NCBI RefSeq assembly: GCF_003712105.1
Contig: NZ_RHLG01000005.1
Span: 124,001 to 188,000, forward strand
Source of the DNA: Winogradskyella sp.
Lineage (GTDB): Bacteria > Bacteroidota > Bacteroidia > Flavobacteriales > Flavobacteriaceae
DNA: 64,000 nucleotides
Direction of reading: 5' to 3'
The position numbers and the translations under genes are program-made. Below are positions 47,254 through 55,148 of the stretch, in pieces. Each line of letters begins with the position of its first letter. Positions within the stretch are counted from its first letter, which is position 1. The notes under the pieces were generated by a model, which saw only the letters and a list, made by a program, of their open reading frames with translations, was not told the origin of the DNA and made no database searches.

Positions 47254-47862
47254 TTAAATGTGTAGTCCACATTCTCTATTTGCCAACTGTTTTGTTGGGT
47301 CAAAGTATTTGATTTCGTTTGGTAGATTGTGCTCCAATAAATAGTGGTCTAAGTCCTCATCTGAATAATGATAGAAAGGACTTACTTTGACAATTCCATC
47401 TTTACTAAGAGACACAACATCTATATTATCTCTGAAAGCTGTTTGACCCTTTCTTAGATTCGTAAACCATACATCTGGCTGATGTTCTTTCATGGCTCTT
47501 CTAAAAGGTTCAAGCTTTACTTGGTCTGTAAAAATTGCATGTTTTGGGTCCTCTAGAGATGGTAATCCCAAAGTGACATTTCTATGAGCAACCGTTTGCT
47601 TAGGTACATATAAATAAATGTTTAGGCCTAGTATTTCTTTTAATTCTTCAGCATGTTTATATGTTTGAGGTGTATTATAACCTGTATCGCACCAAATGAC
47701 CTTGATATCTTCTTTTTCTTTAGTGACAGCATGAAGTATAGTACTTTCATACGGCCTAAAATTGGTTGTAATCACCGGTTTTTTTGCTATCGACAGCGCC
47801 CAAATAATTATGTCCTGTGGTGTTGCACGACTTAGTTTACTATTTATATCTTTTATATCCAT
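47254..47862 (-). CDS. cysH: PAPS/APS reductase
   Basis: A 202-residue reductase of the CysH family. The C-terminal catalytic motif is ECGLHI. The PP-loop-like block is weak (ITTNFRPYESTILHAV in place of SFGxxSxV). It has only two Cys (WCDTGY and ECGLHI) and lacks the CC...CxxC iron-sulfur ligands of bacterial APS reductases. By that criterion it is a PAPS reductase or an FeS-free APS reductase of the APR-B type. No APS kinase lies nearby. It is the second gene of the sulfate operon, 7 bases after the DUF2061 stop. Confidence 0.88.
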   Translation of the reverse strand: MDIKDINSKLSRATPQDIIIWALSIAKKPVITTNFRPYESTILHAVTKEKEDIKVIWCDTGYNTPQTYKHAEELKEILGLNIYLYVPKQTVAHRNVTLGLPSLEDPKHAIFTDQVKLEPFRRAMKEHQPDVWFTNLRKGQTAFRDNIDVVSLSKDGIVKVSPFYHYSDEDLDHYLLEHNLPNEIKYFDPTKQLANRECGLHI

Positions 47863-47869
47863 AATGTTT

Positions 47870-48121
47870 TTATTTACCCCATTTAATTTTATTCCAAGTA
47901 CGCTCGTGGAAATAATACAAGAGCATTTTACTTACCAATTCTATCAGCCCAATAGAAAACGCTAATGTTAGCGTTCCTGTAATTAGCCAAGAAATTACTA
48001 TGGTATCAATCGTTCCTATAACGCGCCAGCTAACCGTTTTTGCTATACTGCGCTTTATATTTTCGCCTTCTGTTTTACCAACATCTTCTTGTTTGCTGTC
48101 GACAATAATTTCTGTTATCAT
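47870..48121 (-). CDS. DUF2061 small membrane protein
   Basis: An 83-residue protein with an acidic N-terminal tail and two membrane helices (about 33-52 and 54-71) framed by the DUF2061 signature SIAKTVSWRVIGTIDT and the basic end FHERTWNKIKWG. The family sits next to sulfate-assimilation genes in many bacteria; its role is not established. It is the first gene of the cysH-cysD-cysN operon, and no sulfate transporter is visible in the window, so a sulfate-uptake or accessory role is possible. Confidence 0.85.
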   Translation of the reverse strand: MITEIIVDSKQEDVGKTEGENIKRSIAKTVSWRVIGTIDTIVISWLITGTLTLAFSIGLIELVSKMLLYYFHERTWNKIKWGK

Positions 48122-48136
48122 ATTAATTATTCTTTT

Positions 48137-48159
48137 TATCCTATCGATTTAATAGGGTA
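48137..48159. promoter_or_regulatory. Imperfect palindrome, candidate Rrf2 operator
   Basis: TATCCTAT at 48137-48144, a 7-base spacer, and ATAGGGTA at 48152-48159 form an inverted repeat with one mismatch. It is in the 103-base gap between the Rrf2 gene and DUF2061 and just downstream of a plausible promoter (TTG, 20 bases, AAAATTTG on minus), where a repressor would act. Operator role is inferred. Confidence 0.4.
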
Positions 48160-48224
48160 TACAAATTTTAAAATATTATTTTAAGTATGCAACATAAATT
48201 TGACAAAAATTAAATTTTAACTAA

Positions 48225-48638
48225 TTATTGATTTGCTAAGTCTGCCAGCGTCGTATTTCTAAAGACATTTAAGGTGTTGTCTCTTACTTTAATCATGAGA
48301 TTATGTACTGAGCATTTACTTTCATCAGGGCAATCATCGCACTTTTCGTAAAAATTAAGACTAACGCATGGTACCATGGCAATTGGTCCTTCTAGGATAC
48401 GCATAACTTCGGTCATCTTAATATCTTCAGCCTTTTTCAGTAGATAATAGCCACCGCCTTGTCCTTTTTTAGATCCAAGAAATCCATTTTTACGTAATGT
48501 AAGTAATATGCTTTCTAGGAATTTAAGCGAAATATTTTCGTTTTCGGAAATGGTCGCAATTCTTACCGGAAGATTGCCTTCTTGTCTCGCTAAAAATGTT
48601 AGCGCTTTAATACCATATTTAGTTTTCTTGGAAAGCAT
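48225..48638 (-). CDS. Rrf2-family transcriptional regulator
   Basis: A 137-residue winged helix protein of the Rrf2/IscR/CymR type. The wHTH spans 1-70 with ISLKFLESILLTLRKNGFL as the recognition part and KKGQGGGYYL as the wing. Cys91, Cys100, Cys103 and Cys109 make a cluster (C-x8-C-x2-C-x5-C) that could bind FeS, as in IscR. It is 25 bases after metZ and immediately upstream of the cys operon, so it is a likely sensor of cysteine or FeS status. Confidence 0.88.
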   Translation of the reverse strand: MLSKKTKYGIKALTFLARQEGNLPVRIATISENENISLKFLESILLTLRKNGFLGSKKGQGGGYYLLKKAEDIKMTEVMRILEGPIAMVPCVSLNFYEKCDDCPDESKCSVHNLMIKVRDNTLNVFRNTTLADLANQ

Positions 48639-48663
48639 TGAGCTAAAATACCATTTTTCATTT

Positions 48664-49824
48664 TCATTTTAAAGCTTGTTTTAAATCGTTAATAATATCT
48701 TTTGGGTGTTCCAGTCCTACTGAAAGTCTTACTAAACCATCAGTAATTCCTGTTTCTTTTCTATCTTCAAGACTTAGTTTACTATGTGTTGTTGAAGCTG
48801 GATGTGTTATAATAGAACGTGTATCACCAAGATTTGCTGATAGTGAGCATAGTTTGATTTTGTCTAATACATTTCTTCCTTTTTCTATGCCACCTTTTAA
48901 CTTAAAAGCAATAACATTACCGCCATATCGCATCTGCTTTTTTGCTAGTTTGTACTGTGGATGTGATTTTAAAAATGGATATTTCACTGATTCTATTTCG
49001 GGGTGTTCTTCTAAAAACATAGCCACTTTTAATGCGTTTTTACATTGTTGTTTAACTCGTACCGGTAGCGTTTCTAAACTTTTTGATAATACCCATGCAT
49101 TAAATGGTGACATCGCTGGACCTGTATTACGAGAAAAGAGATAAATTTCTCTAATTAAATCTGCTTTTCCGACAGTAATACCTCCTAAAACTCGGCCTTG
49201 TCCATCGATAAGTTTTGTAGCTGAATGGATTACCAAATCTGCACCAAACTTTATAGGATTTTGCAGGTATGGAGTAGCGAAACAATTGTCTACTATAAAT
49301 AAAAGGTTATGCTTTTTAGCAATCTTTGAGAGTGCTTCTAAATTTAGAATATCAACTCCTGGGTTTGTTGGAGATTCTACATACAAGATCTTGGTATTTT
49401 TTTGAATTAGAGATTCTATTTTGTCAACTTCATCGACTTTAAAGTAAGATGTTTCTATATTCCATTTAGGTAAATATTTATTAAAAAGCGTATGCGTTGA
49501 GCCAAATACAGAACGACACGAAACAACATGATCTCCAGAATTTAATAATGCAGCGAATGTTGAAAAAACAGCAGACATACCTGTAGCAAATGCATAGCCA
49601 GCTTCTGCTTTTTCTAGCTTACATACTTTCTCAACTAATTCAGAGGTGTTAGGATTAGTAAAACGACTGTAAATATTACGTTCTTTTTCTTCTGCAAAAG
49701 AAGCTCGCATATCTTCAGCATCTTCAAAAACAAAACTTGACGTTAAATACAACGGATTAGAATGCTCCAAAAATTGAGTTCGCTCTAATTGAGTTCTTAT
49801 TGCATCTGTTTCAAATCTGCTCAT
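48664..49824 (-). CDS. PLP trans-sulfuration enzyme, MetZ/MetB-like
   Basis: A 386-residue Cys/Met metabolism PLP enzyme. The PLP lysine is in LVIHSATKLIDGQGRVLGG near 208 and the substrate Arg/Ser region TRSIITHPASTTHS near 340. Closest in layout to O-succinylhomoserine sulfhydrylase (MetZ) and cystathionine synthase/lyase. Since the operon has metX (acetyltransferase) and a separate MetY-like enzyme, this second sulfhydrylase may be a MetZ form, a lyase, or a gamma-synthase; sequence alone does not decide. Confidence 0.8.
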   Translation of the reverse strand: MSRFETDAIRTQLERTQFLEHSNPLYLTSSFVFEDAEDMRASFAEEKERNIYSRFTNPNTSELVEKVCKLEKAEAGYAFATGMSAVFSTFAALLNSGDHVVSCRSVFGSTHTLFNKYLPKWNIETSYFKVDEVDKIESLIQKNTKILYVESPTNPGVDILNLEALSKIAKKHNLLFIVDNCFATPYLQNPIKFGADLVIHSATKLIDGQGRVLGGITVGKADLIREIYLFSRNTGPAMSPFNAWVLSKSLETLPVRVKQQCKNALKVAMFLEEHPEIESVKYPFLKSHPQYKLAKKQMRYGGNVIAFKLKGGIEKGRNVLDKIKLCSLSANLGDTRSIITHPASTTHSKLSLEDRKETGITDGLVRLSVGLEHPKDIINDLKQALK

Positions 49825-49826
49825 TG

Positions 49827-50897
49827 CTAATTTAGATGTTTTGCTACTTTAAAAATATCATTCAGAACTCCTCTTGCAGTGACAACACGTCCTGCCCCTG
49901 CTCCCTTTAAAACTAATGGTTGCTCAATATAAGATTCAGAATAAATTTCGAATACATTGTCAGTATGATTTAATTGACCCAACGAAGATTCTTTATGAGT
50001 TGAAATTAACTTCACCTCCATGTTCTTGTTAGACACATCTAATTCTCCTACATATCTTAAAACAAAACCTTCTTCTTGTTGGTTTTTACGTTCGTCGAAA
50101 ATATTATCAAGAATATTTAGATTATTATTAAACTCATTAAGTGAAGTCTTGCCATTGAGTTGTTTTGGAACAAGAGACTCTATTTTAACGTCTGAAATTT
50201 CCTTTGTTATTCCTAATTCTCTCGCAAGTATTAATAGTTTTCTTGCTACGTCTTTACCTGACAAATCATCTCTAGCATCTGGCTCGGTAAAACCAAGTTC
50301 TTTGGCCTCGTTTAATACAGCAGAAAATGATGATTTAGTTTCTGAAAACCTATTAAAAATATAACTTAATGAGCCAGAAAATACACCTGTGATTTTATGA
50401 ACTGTATCTCCCGATACATAAAGATTCTGCACAATATCAATTATTGGTAAACCTGCACCTACATTAGTTTCGTACAAAAATTGCTTCTGATTTTCTTTTA
50501 GAGCTTTTCTCAATCTTTTATAAAAATCATAGCCTAAGGTGTTTGCTGTTTTATTAGCTGAAACTATATGAAATCCATTTTGAATTAACGCAATGTAGCT
50601 CTGGGCAAAATCTGCGCTTGATGTTACATCTACCGCAATTAGATTGGTAAATTTCTGTTTATGCCCATATTCGATAACCTCATCTAAATCATAGGGTTTA
50701 GAGGACTGCTCAAAATTGGCTTTCCAATTTTGTGTATCACCTATATCATTAAAAAAAGCAAATCTAGAATTAGTAATAACAGGAATATTTAAATCAATTC
50801 CCTTAGAGTTAAAACTTTGCTTCGCTTTTTCAATTTGATGAATAAGCGTACTACCAACATTACCTATTCCGAACAAAACTATATTTATAGTCTTCAT
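49827..50897 (-). CDS. Homoserine dehydrogenase
   Basis: A 356-residue enzyme with NAD-binding fold FGIGNVGSTLIHQIE near residue 9, ANKTANTLGYDFYKRL near 119, and GVFSGSLSYIFNRF near 173. It makes homoserine for the following steps. The start is placed at ATG 50897; the frame extends to a TTG seven codons upstream. Its 5' end overlaps metX by 38 bases. No fused aspartokinase. Confidence 0.88.
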   Translation of the reverse strand: MKTINIVLFGIGNVGSTLIHQIEKAKQSFNSKGIDLNIPVITNSRFAFFNDIGDTQNWKANFEQSSKPYDLDEVIEYGHKQKFTNLIAVDVTSSADFAQSYIALIQNGFHIVSANKTANTLGYDFYKRLRKALKENQKQFLYETNVGAGLPIIDIVQNLYVSGDTVHKITGVFSGSLSYIFNRFSETKSSFSAVLNEAKELGFTEPDARDDLSGKDVARKLLILARELGITKEISDVKIESLVPKQLNGKTSLNEFNNNLNILDNIFDERKNQQEEGFVLRYVGELDVSNKNMEVKLISTHKESSLGQLNHTDNVFEIYSESYIEQPLVLKGAGAGRVVTARGVLNDIFKVAKHLN

Positions 50898-51876
50898 GTT
50901 TTTCTTCTTTAATTTCAAATATTGGCTTCAAAAATGTAGTTAATTGCTGATACTCAATTAAAAATGCATCATGCCCATGTATAGACTTAATCTCATAGAT
51001 ACTAAGGTTATCTTTTAAAGGTTTTAAATCCACATAGGTTTTCCAATTTTCTTCAGGTTTGAAAAATAAATCAGAGTTTATGGTAACGATATGTATAGTG
51101 CTAGTTATCTCTTTTGCTGCATCTAAAAATGTCTCATTATCATTTGCAACATTAATCGTTTTTAGTACCTGATTCATTATTTTGTATGCTGAAAGTTGAA
51201 ACCTATTCGACAATTTTTCGCCATGATGATTAAGCCAACTTTCTACATTATAAGTTGCCTCCTTAGCTCGAGTTCTATTAAATTTCTGAGATAAAGATTC
51301 TGGTGTTCTATATAACATCATAGCATGTGATCTTGCATCAGCAATTGGGTCTAATGAATTTTCTAAAATTCGTTCTTGGACATAACAGTTAGCTACCAAC
51401 CAATCAGTAGCTTTCCAGTCTGATGCAATAGGAATTAAATGCTGTGCTATTTTAGGGTTTAAAAAAGCCATATGCCAAGCAATTCCTCCACCTACTGATC
51501 CGCCAATAATAGCAAAAAGACTTTCTATTTGTAATCGTCGTAAGCCTTCTAAAAATAACCTAGCTATATCTTTAGCCTTAAACGCTTTATAATGCTCAGT
51601 GCAAGAATCTAAGACTCCACCAAAGCCATTTCCAGGCACATTAAAAGCAAGTACTGCATAATGATTTGTGTCTATGGTTTTATCATTACCTATTAAAGAG
51701 TTCCACCATCCATTAGTTCCTGATACTTGAGAATTTCCGGTTAGTGCATGGTTTACTAATACAACTGGTGCGTCATTTAGAGACTTACCAAAATGTTGGT
51801 AACTCAATCTTAAGTTAATTACTCTACCGGAATCAAGTTCGAAGTGGTCTATTTCAATGTGCTTTAAAACACTCAT
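50860..51876 (-). CDS. metX: Homoserine O-acetyltransferase
   Basis: A 338-residue alpha/beta-hydrolase fold enzyme. Nucleophile Ser127 in IIGGSVGGGIAW, oxyanion block NHALTGNS near 42, and the catalytic His in SIHGHDAFL near 315. The start is ATG 51876 rather than the upstream TTG. It makes O-acetylhomoserine (or O-succinyl; acetyl inferred) for MetY/MetZ. It is the second gene of the SAM-I-controlled met operon. Confidence 0.9.
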   Translation of the reverse strand: MSVLKHIEIDHFELDSGRVINLRLSYQHFGKSLNDAPVVLVNHALTGNSQVSGTNGWWNSLIGNDKTIDTNHYAVLAFNVPGNGFGGVLDSCTEHYKAFKAKDIARLFLEGLRRLQIESLFAIIGGSVGGGIAWHMAFLNPKIAQHLIPIASDWKATDWLVANCYVQERILENSLDPIADARSHAMMLYRTPESLSQKFNRTRAKEATYNVESWLNHHGEKLSNRFQLSAYKIMNQVLKTINVANDNETFLDAAKEITSTIHIVTINSDLFFKPEENWKTYVDLKPLKDNLSIYEIKSIHGHDAFLIEYQQLTTFLKPIFEIKEEKHEDYKYSFVRNR

Positions 51877-51967
51877 CTGCAAAATTTTTAACTATTAAAT
51901 CAAGCTGAGTACGATATTTCATACCCAACTTGAAATAATTGAAACACTAACTAATAAATTTGGAAAA

Positions 51968-53260
51968 CTATACTAATTCTGGACTTTGGATTGATACAAA
52001 AGCTGCTTTTAAATCGGCCTTTAAATCTTCAACATCTTCGATACCCACTGATAATCTTATAAGATCTTTAGTAACACCCGTACTTTCTTGTTCTTCATCA
52101 GAAAGCTGCTGATGTGTTGTACTTGCAGGATGAATAATTAACGATTTTGTGTCTCCAATATTTGCTAACAATGAGAAATACTCTGTAGTATCAGCAACAT
52201 GCTTAGCCGCGTCATAACCGCCTTTTAATCCGAAAGTTACAATACCACTTTGACCATCTGGAAGATATTTATCTGCTAAAGCTTTATAGTTACTAGACTC
52301 TAATCCTGGATAATTTACCCAAACTACTTCATCCTGATTTTGTAACCATTTGGCAAGTTCGAGTGCATTTTCACTGTGTTTTTTAATTCTCAGCTCTAAA
52401 GTTTCAAGTCCTTGAATAATTTGAAATGCATTAAAGGGACTCAATGCACCACCGTAATCTCGAAGACCTTCTATTCTTACCTTTGCAATGAAAGCAGCTG
52501 CTTCAAGAGCTTCACTATATACTAATCCGTGATAACCTGGTGATGGCTCAGTAAATTCTGGAAACTTGCCATTTGCCCAATCAAAAGTTCCTGCATCAAT
52601 AATAACACCACCCAAAGCTGTACCGTTACCGTTAATGTACTTTGTAAGCGAATGAATAACAATGTTAGCACCATAATCTATTGGGTTTAACAGATATGGA
52701 GTGGCAACTGTATTATCTACAATTAAAGGCACCTTATATGCTTTAGCTTCTTTTGAAATTGCTTCAATATCTAGTACATCTAATTTTGGATTTCCTAAAG
52801 ATTCAATAAAGAAAGCTCTTGTGTTTTCTTGAGCTGCTTTATTAAAATTTTCTGGATCAGATGGGTCAACAAAAGTTGTGGTGATACCATGTCGTGGTAA
52901 AGTAACACTCAATAAATTATAGGTGCCACCATATAAACTATTAGACGCTACAATGTGATCTCCTGCTTTTAACAATGTTAATAAACTTGTTGCTATGGCA
53001 GATGTTCCCGAGGCTGTAACTACAGCGGCAATACCACCTTCTAAAGCCGCTAGACGCTGCTCTAAAATATCGTTTGTAGGGTTATTGATTCTTGTGTAAA
53101 TATTCCCTGTTTCTGCCAAGGCAAACAGATTTGCAGCATGGTCAGAATCATTAAAAACATATGCTGTAGATTGATAAATTGGGACTGCTCTTGTTCCTCC
53201 ATTAAGATTGACATCGTGTCCTGCATGCAACGCTTTTGTTGCGAATTTTTTTGTACTCAT
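51968..53260 (-). CDS. metY: O-acetylhomoserine sulfhydrylase
   Basis: A 430-residue Cys/Met PLP enzyme. PLP lysine in VIHSLTKYINGNGTALGG near 208; DTKSLIIHPASTTHQQL near 371. The length (430 vs about 386 for MetZ) with insertions after residue 210 (FPEFTEPSPGYHGLVYSE) is the MetY hallmark. It joins sulfide to O-acetylhomoserine to give homocysteine directly. It is the first gene after the SAM-I riboswitch. Confidence 0.9.
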   Translation of the reverse strand: MSTKKFATKALHAGHDVNLNGGTRAVPIYQSTAYVFNDSDHAANLFALAETGNIYTRINNPTNDILEQRLAALEGGIAAVVTASGTSAIATSLLTLLKAGDHIVASNSLYGGTYNLLSVTLPRHGITTTFVDPSDPENFNKAAQENTRAFFIESLGNPKLDVLDIEAISKEAKAYKVPLIVDNTVATPYLLNPIDYGANIVIHSLTKYINGNGTALGGVIIDAGTFDWANGKFPEFTEPSPGYHGLVYSEALEAAAFIAKVRIEGLRDYGGALSPFNAFQIIQGLETLELRIKKHSENALELAKWLQNQDEVVWVNYPGLESSNYKALADKYLPDGQSGIVTFGLKGGYDAAKHVADTTEYFSLLANIGDTKSLIIHPASTTHQQLSDEEQESTGVTKDLIRLSVGIEDVEDLKADLKAAFVSIQSPELV

Positions 53261-53380
53261 TTTTCTAATTTTTTGAGTTAATAACGAATTAAATCAAAAG
53301 TCAAATCCACCACTTAGGTGTACTTAATAGAAAAATGTTATAAAGAAATAATACAACTACAGATGAGTAATTGCATGTTG

Positions 53381-53502
53381 GTTATCTATCCATAATCAAC
53401 GAGAAATGATTCGCTTCTTAAAGTAGAATTTAGCACCTTCTCAGTAATTCTGAGGGTTGCTAAGGCTTCACAGGGTCTATTCCCTCCACCTTTCTTGATA
53501 AC
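53381..53502 (-). ncRNA. SAM-I (S-box) riboswitch, metY operon
   Basis: On the minus strand: GTTATC (53502-53497), GGTGGAGGGA, AAGCCTTAGCAACC, CTCAG-AATTA-CTGAG (P3), AAGGTGCTAAATTC, a P4 region with AATCA/TGATT, and GATAAC (53386-53381) closing P1. The core is nearly identical to the metH copy. It is 121 bases before metY. No intrinsic terminator is clear in the 120 bases after it; control could be translational. Confidence 0.93.
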
Positions 53503-53532
53503 ATTTCAGTAAGTCTTTGAACTTTGTGAACA

Positions 53533-53564
53533 CAAATATTCAGTATAAAACTTTTAAAAAACAA
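53533..53564 (-). promoter_or_regulatory. Candidate promoter of the metY operon
   Basis: On the minus strand TTG (53564-53562), a 21-base gap, and AATATTTG (53540-53533), one mismatch from TAnnTTTG. It would start the transcript roughly 30 bases before the SAM-I aptamer. Confidence 0.4.
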
Positions 53565-53661
53565 ATCTTTTTAAAAAAATTTAATTCAATTTAACAATTT
53601 AGGTATAGCGTAAAACATTATTTCTAGGAAAATTATAGTGCATTATTTTATAAGAAATATG

Positions 53662-53669
53662 TACTTTTG
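53662..53669 (+). promoter_or_regulatory. Minus-7 box of the metK promoter
   Basis: TACTTTTG matches TAnnTTTG perfectly and would place the start of transcription just before the SAM-II aptamer. A TTG at the normal distance upstream is not evident. Confidence 0.5.
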
Positions 53670-53684
53670 CACCTGATAAAAATA

Positions 53685-53736
53685 AGAGGAATGATTTGAC
53701 TGATTGCAACCTCTGGAAAAAATGCTAAAGACAGTG
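53685..53736 (+). ncRNA. SAM-II riboswitch ahead of metK
   Basis: AGAGG (53685-53689) pairs with CCTCT (53710-53714) as P1. The loop has the class signatures TGATTT then GATTGCAA; after P1 come GGAAAAAA and TGCTAAA. The pseudoknot P2 is supported by ACTG (53699-53702) with CAGT (53732-53735). This is the SAM-II (metA motif) architecture. It lies 50 bases before the metK ATG. Confidence 0.85.
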
Positions 53737-53785
53737 TTAGACTTCCTGCGGAAATACGTCAAATCTTCAACATAAATTAAAACAA

Positions 53786-55039
53786 ATGGCGTATTTATTT
53801 ACATCAGAAAGTGTCTCAGAAGGACATCCAGATAAAGTAGCTGATCAAATTAGCGACGCATTAATTGATAACTTTTTAGCCTTTGATCCAGAGTCTAAAG
53901 TTGCTTGTGAAACCCTCGTTACAACTGGGCAAGTTGTACTAGCTGGTGAAGTAAAATCTACTACTTATTTAGACGTACAAAAGATAGCTCGAGATACTAT
54001 TAATAAGATAGGATATACTAAAGGCGAGTATATGTTTGATGCCAACTCTTGTGGTGTGTTTTCAGCTATACACGAACAGTCTGAAGACATCAACCGTGGT
54101 GTAGATAGAGACTCTAAAGATCAACAAGGTGCTGGTGACCAGGGTATGATGTTTGGGTATGCGACTCGTGAAACTGAAAACTACATGCCTCTGGCTTTAG
54201 ATTTATCTCATCTTATCTTAAAAGAATTAGCAGAATTAAGACGAGAAAATAAAGACATTAGGTATTTAAGGCCAGATTCTAAAAGTCAGGTAACCATTGA
54301 GTATAGTGATGACAATACACCTCAACGCATTGATGCCATTGTAATCTCTACCCAGCATGATGATTTTGGAAACGATGAAGAGATGCTAGCAAAAATCAGA
54401 AAAGATATCGTAGAGATTTTAATACCTAGAGTAGTGGCAAAAGTACCTGAACACATCCAAGTACTTTTTGATGATTCTATTACTTACCATATCAACCCAA
54501 CAGGGAAATTTGTTATCGGAGGACCTCATGGAGATACTGGGTTAACGGGTCGTAAAATTATTGTAGATACTTATGGAGGAAAAGGTGCTCATGGTGGTGG
54601 TGCATTTTCTGGTAAAGATCCTAGTAAAGTAGATAGAAGTGCTGCTTATGCCACAAGACATATTGCTAAAAATTTGGTTGCTGCAGGGCTTTGTGATGAA
54701 GTTTTAGTACAAGTTTCTTATGCTATTGGTGTTGTAGAACCAATGGGAATTTTCATTGATACTTATGGCACTTGTCCATTTAATTTAACAGATGGCGAAA
54801 TAGCACAGAAAGTATCAGAGATATTCGATATGCGTCCAGCAGCTATCGAAGAGCGCTTAAAATTACGCCAACCAATGTATAGCGAAACAGCTGCATATGG
54901 GCATATGGGACGCAAAAATGAGACTGTATCTAAAACCTTTATCCAGCCTAATGGTAATTCTAAAACACTTGAAGTAGAATTATTTACTTGGGAAAAATTG
55001 GATTATGTGGATAAGGTGAAAGCAGCTTTTAACATATAA
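53786..55039 (+). CDS. metK: S-adenosylmethionine synthetase
   Basis: A 417-residue MetK making SAM from methionine and [21 protein letters not shown] begins near 9, [12 protein letters not shown] near 116 binds ATP, and [19 protein letters not shown] near 270 is the P-loop-like block. Divergent from the metY operon; both sides carry SAM-sensing leaders. Confidence 0.97.
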   Translation: MAYLFTSESVSEGHPDKVADQISDALIDNFLAFDPESKVACETLVTTGQVVLAGEVKSTTYLDVQKIARDTINKIGYTKGEYMFDANSCGVFSAIHEQSEDINRGVDRDSKDQQGAGDQGMMFGYATRETENYMPLALDLSHLILKELAELRRENKDIRYLRPDSKSQVTIEYSDDNTPQRIDAIVISTQHDDFGNDEEMLAKIRKDIVEILIPRVVAKVPEHIQVLFDDSITYHINPTGKFVIGGPHGDTGLTGRKIIVDTYGGKGAHGGGAFSGKDPSKVDRSAAYATRHIAKNLVAAGLCDEVLVQVSYAIGVVEPMGIFIDTYGTCPFNLTDGEIAQKVSEIFDMRPAAIEERLKLRQPMYSETAAYGHMGRKNETVSKTFIQPNGNSKTLEVELFTWEKLDYVDKVKAAFNI

Positions 55040-55058
55040 AATATTCTATAAAGCGTAA

Positions 55059-55090
55059 TAAAAAGCCTTCTCAATGGAGAAGGCTTTTTT
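55059..55090 (+). terminator. metK terminator
   Basis: AAAAGCCTTCTC, loop AATG, GAGAAGGCTTTTTT: a perfect 12-bp stem with a T-run. This is the best preserved of three related copies in 55-58 kb. Confidence 0.9.
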
Positions 55091-55118
55091 GTTTTATACG
55101 CAACCATTTCTATCTTTA
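55089..55118 (+). promoter_or_regulatory. Promoter of the 641-residue lipoprotein gene
   Basis: TTG (55089-55091, end of the preceding terminator's T-run), a 19-base spacer and TATCTTTA (55111-55118), one mismatch from TAnnTTTG. A related arrangement occurs before the next gene at 57107-57138 (TTG, 21 bases, TATTTATG). Confidence 0.4.
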
Positions 55119-55148
55119 TATATCTTATAAGCACTAAATCAACTATTT

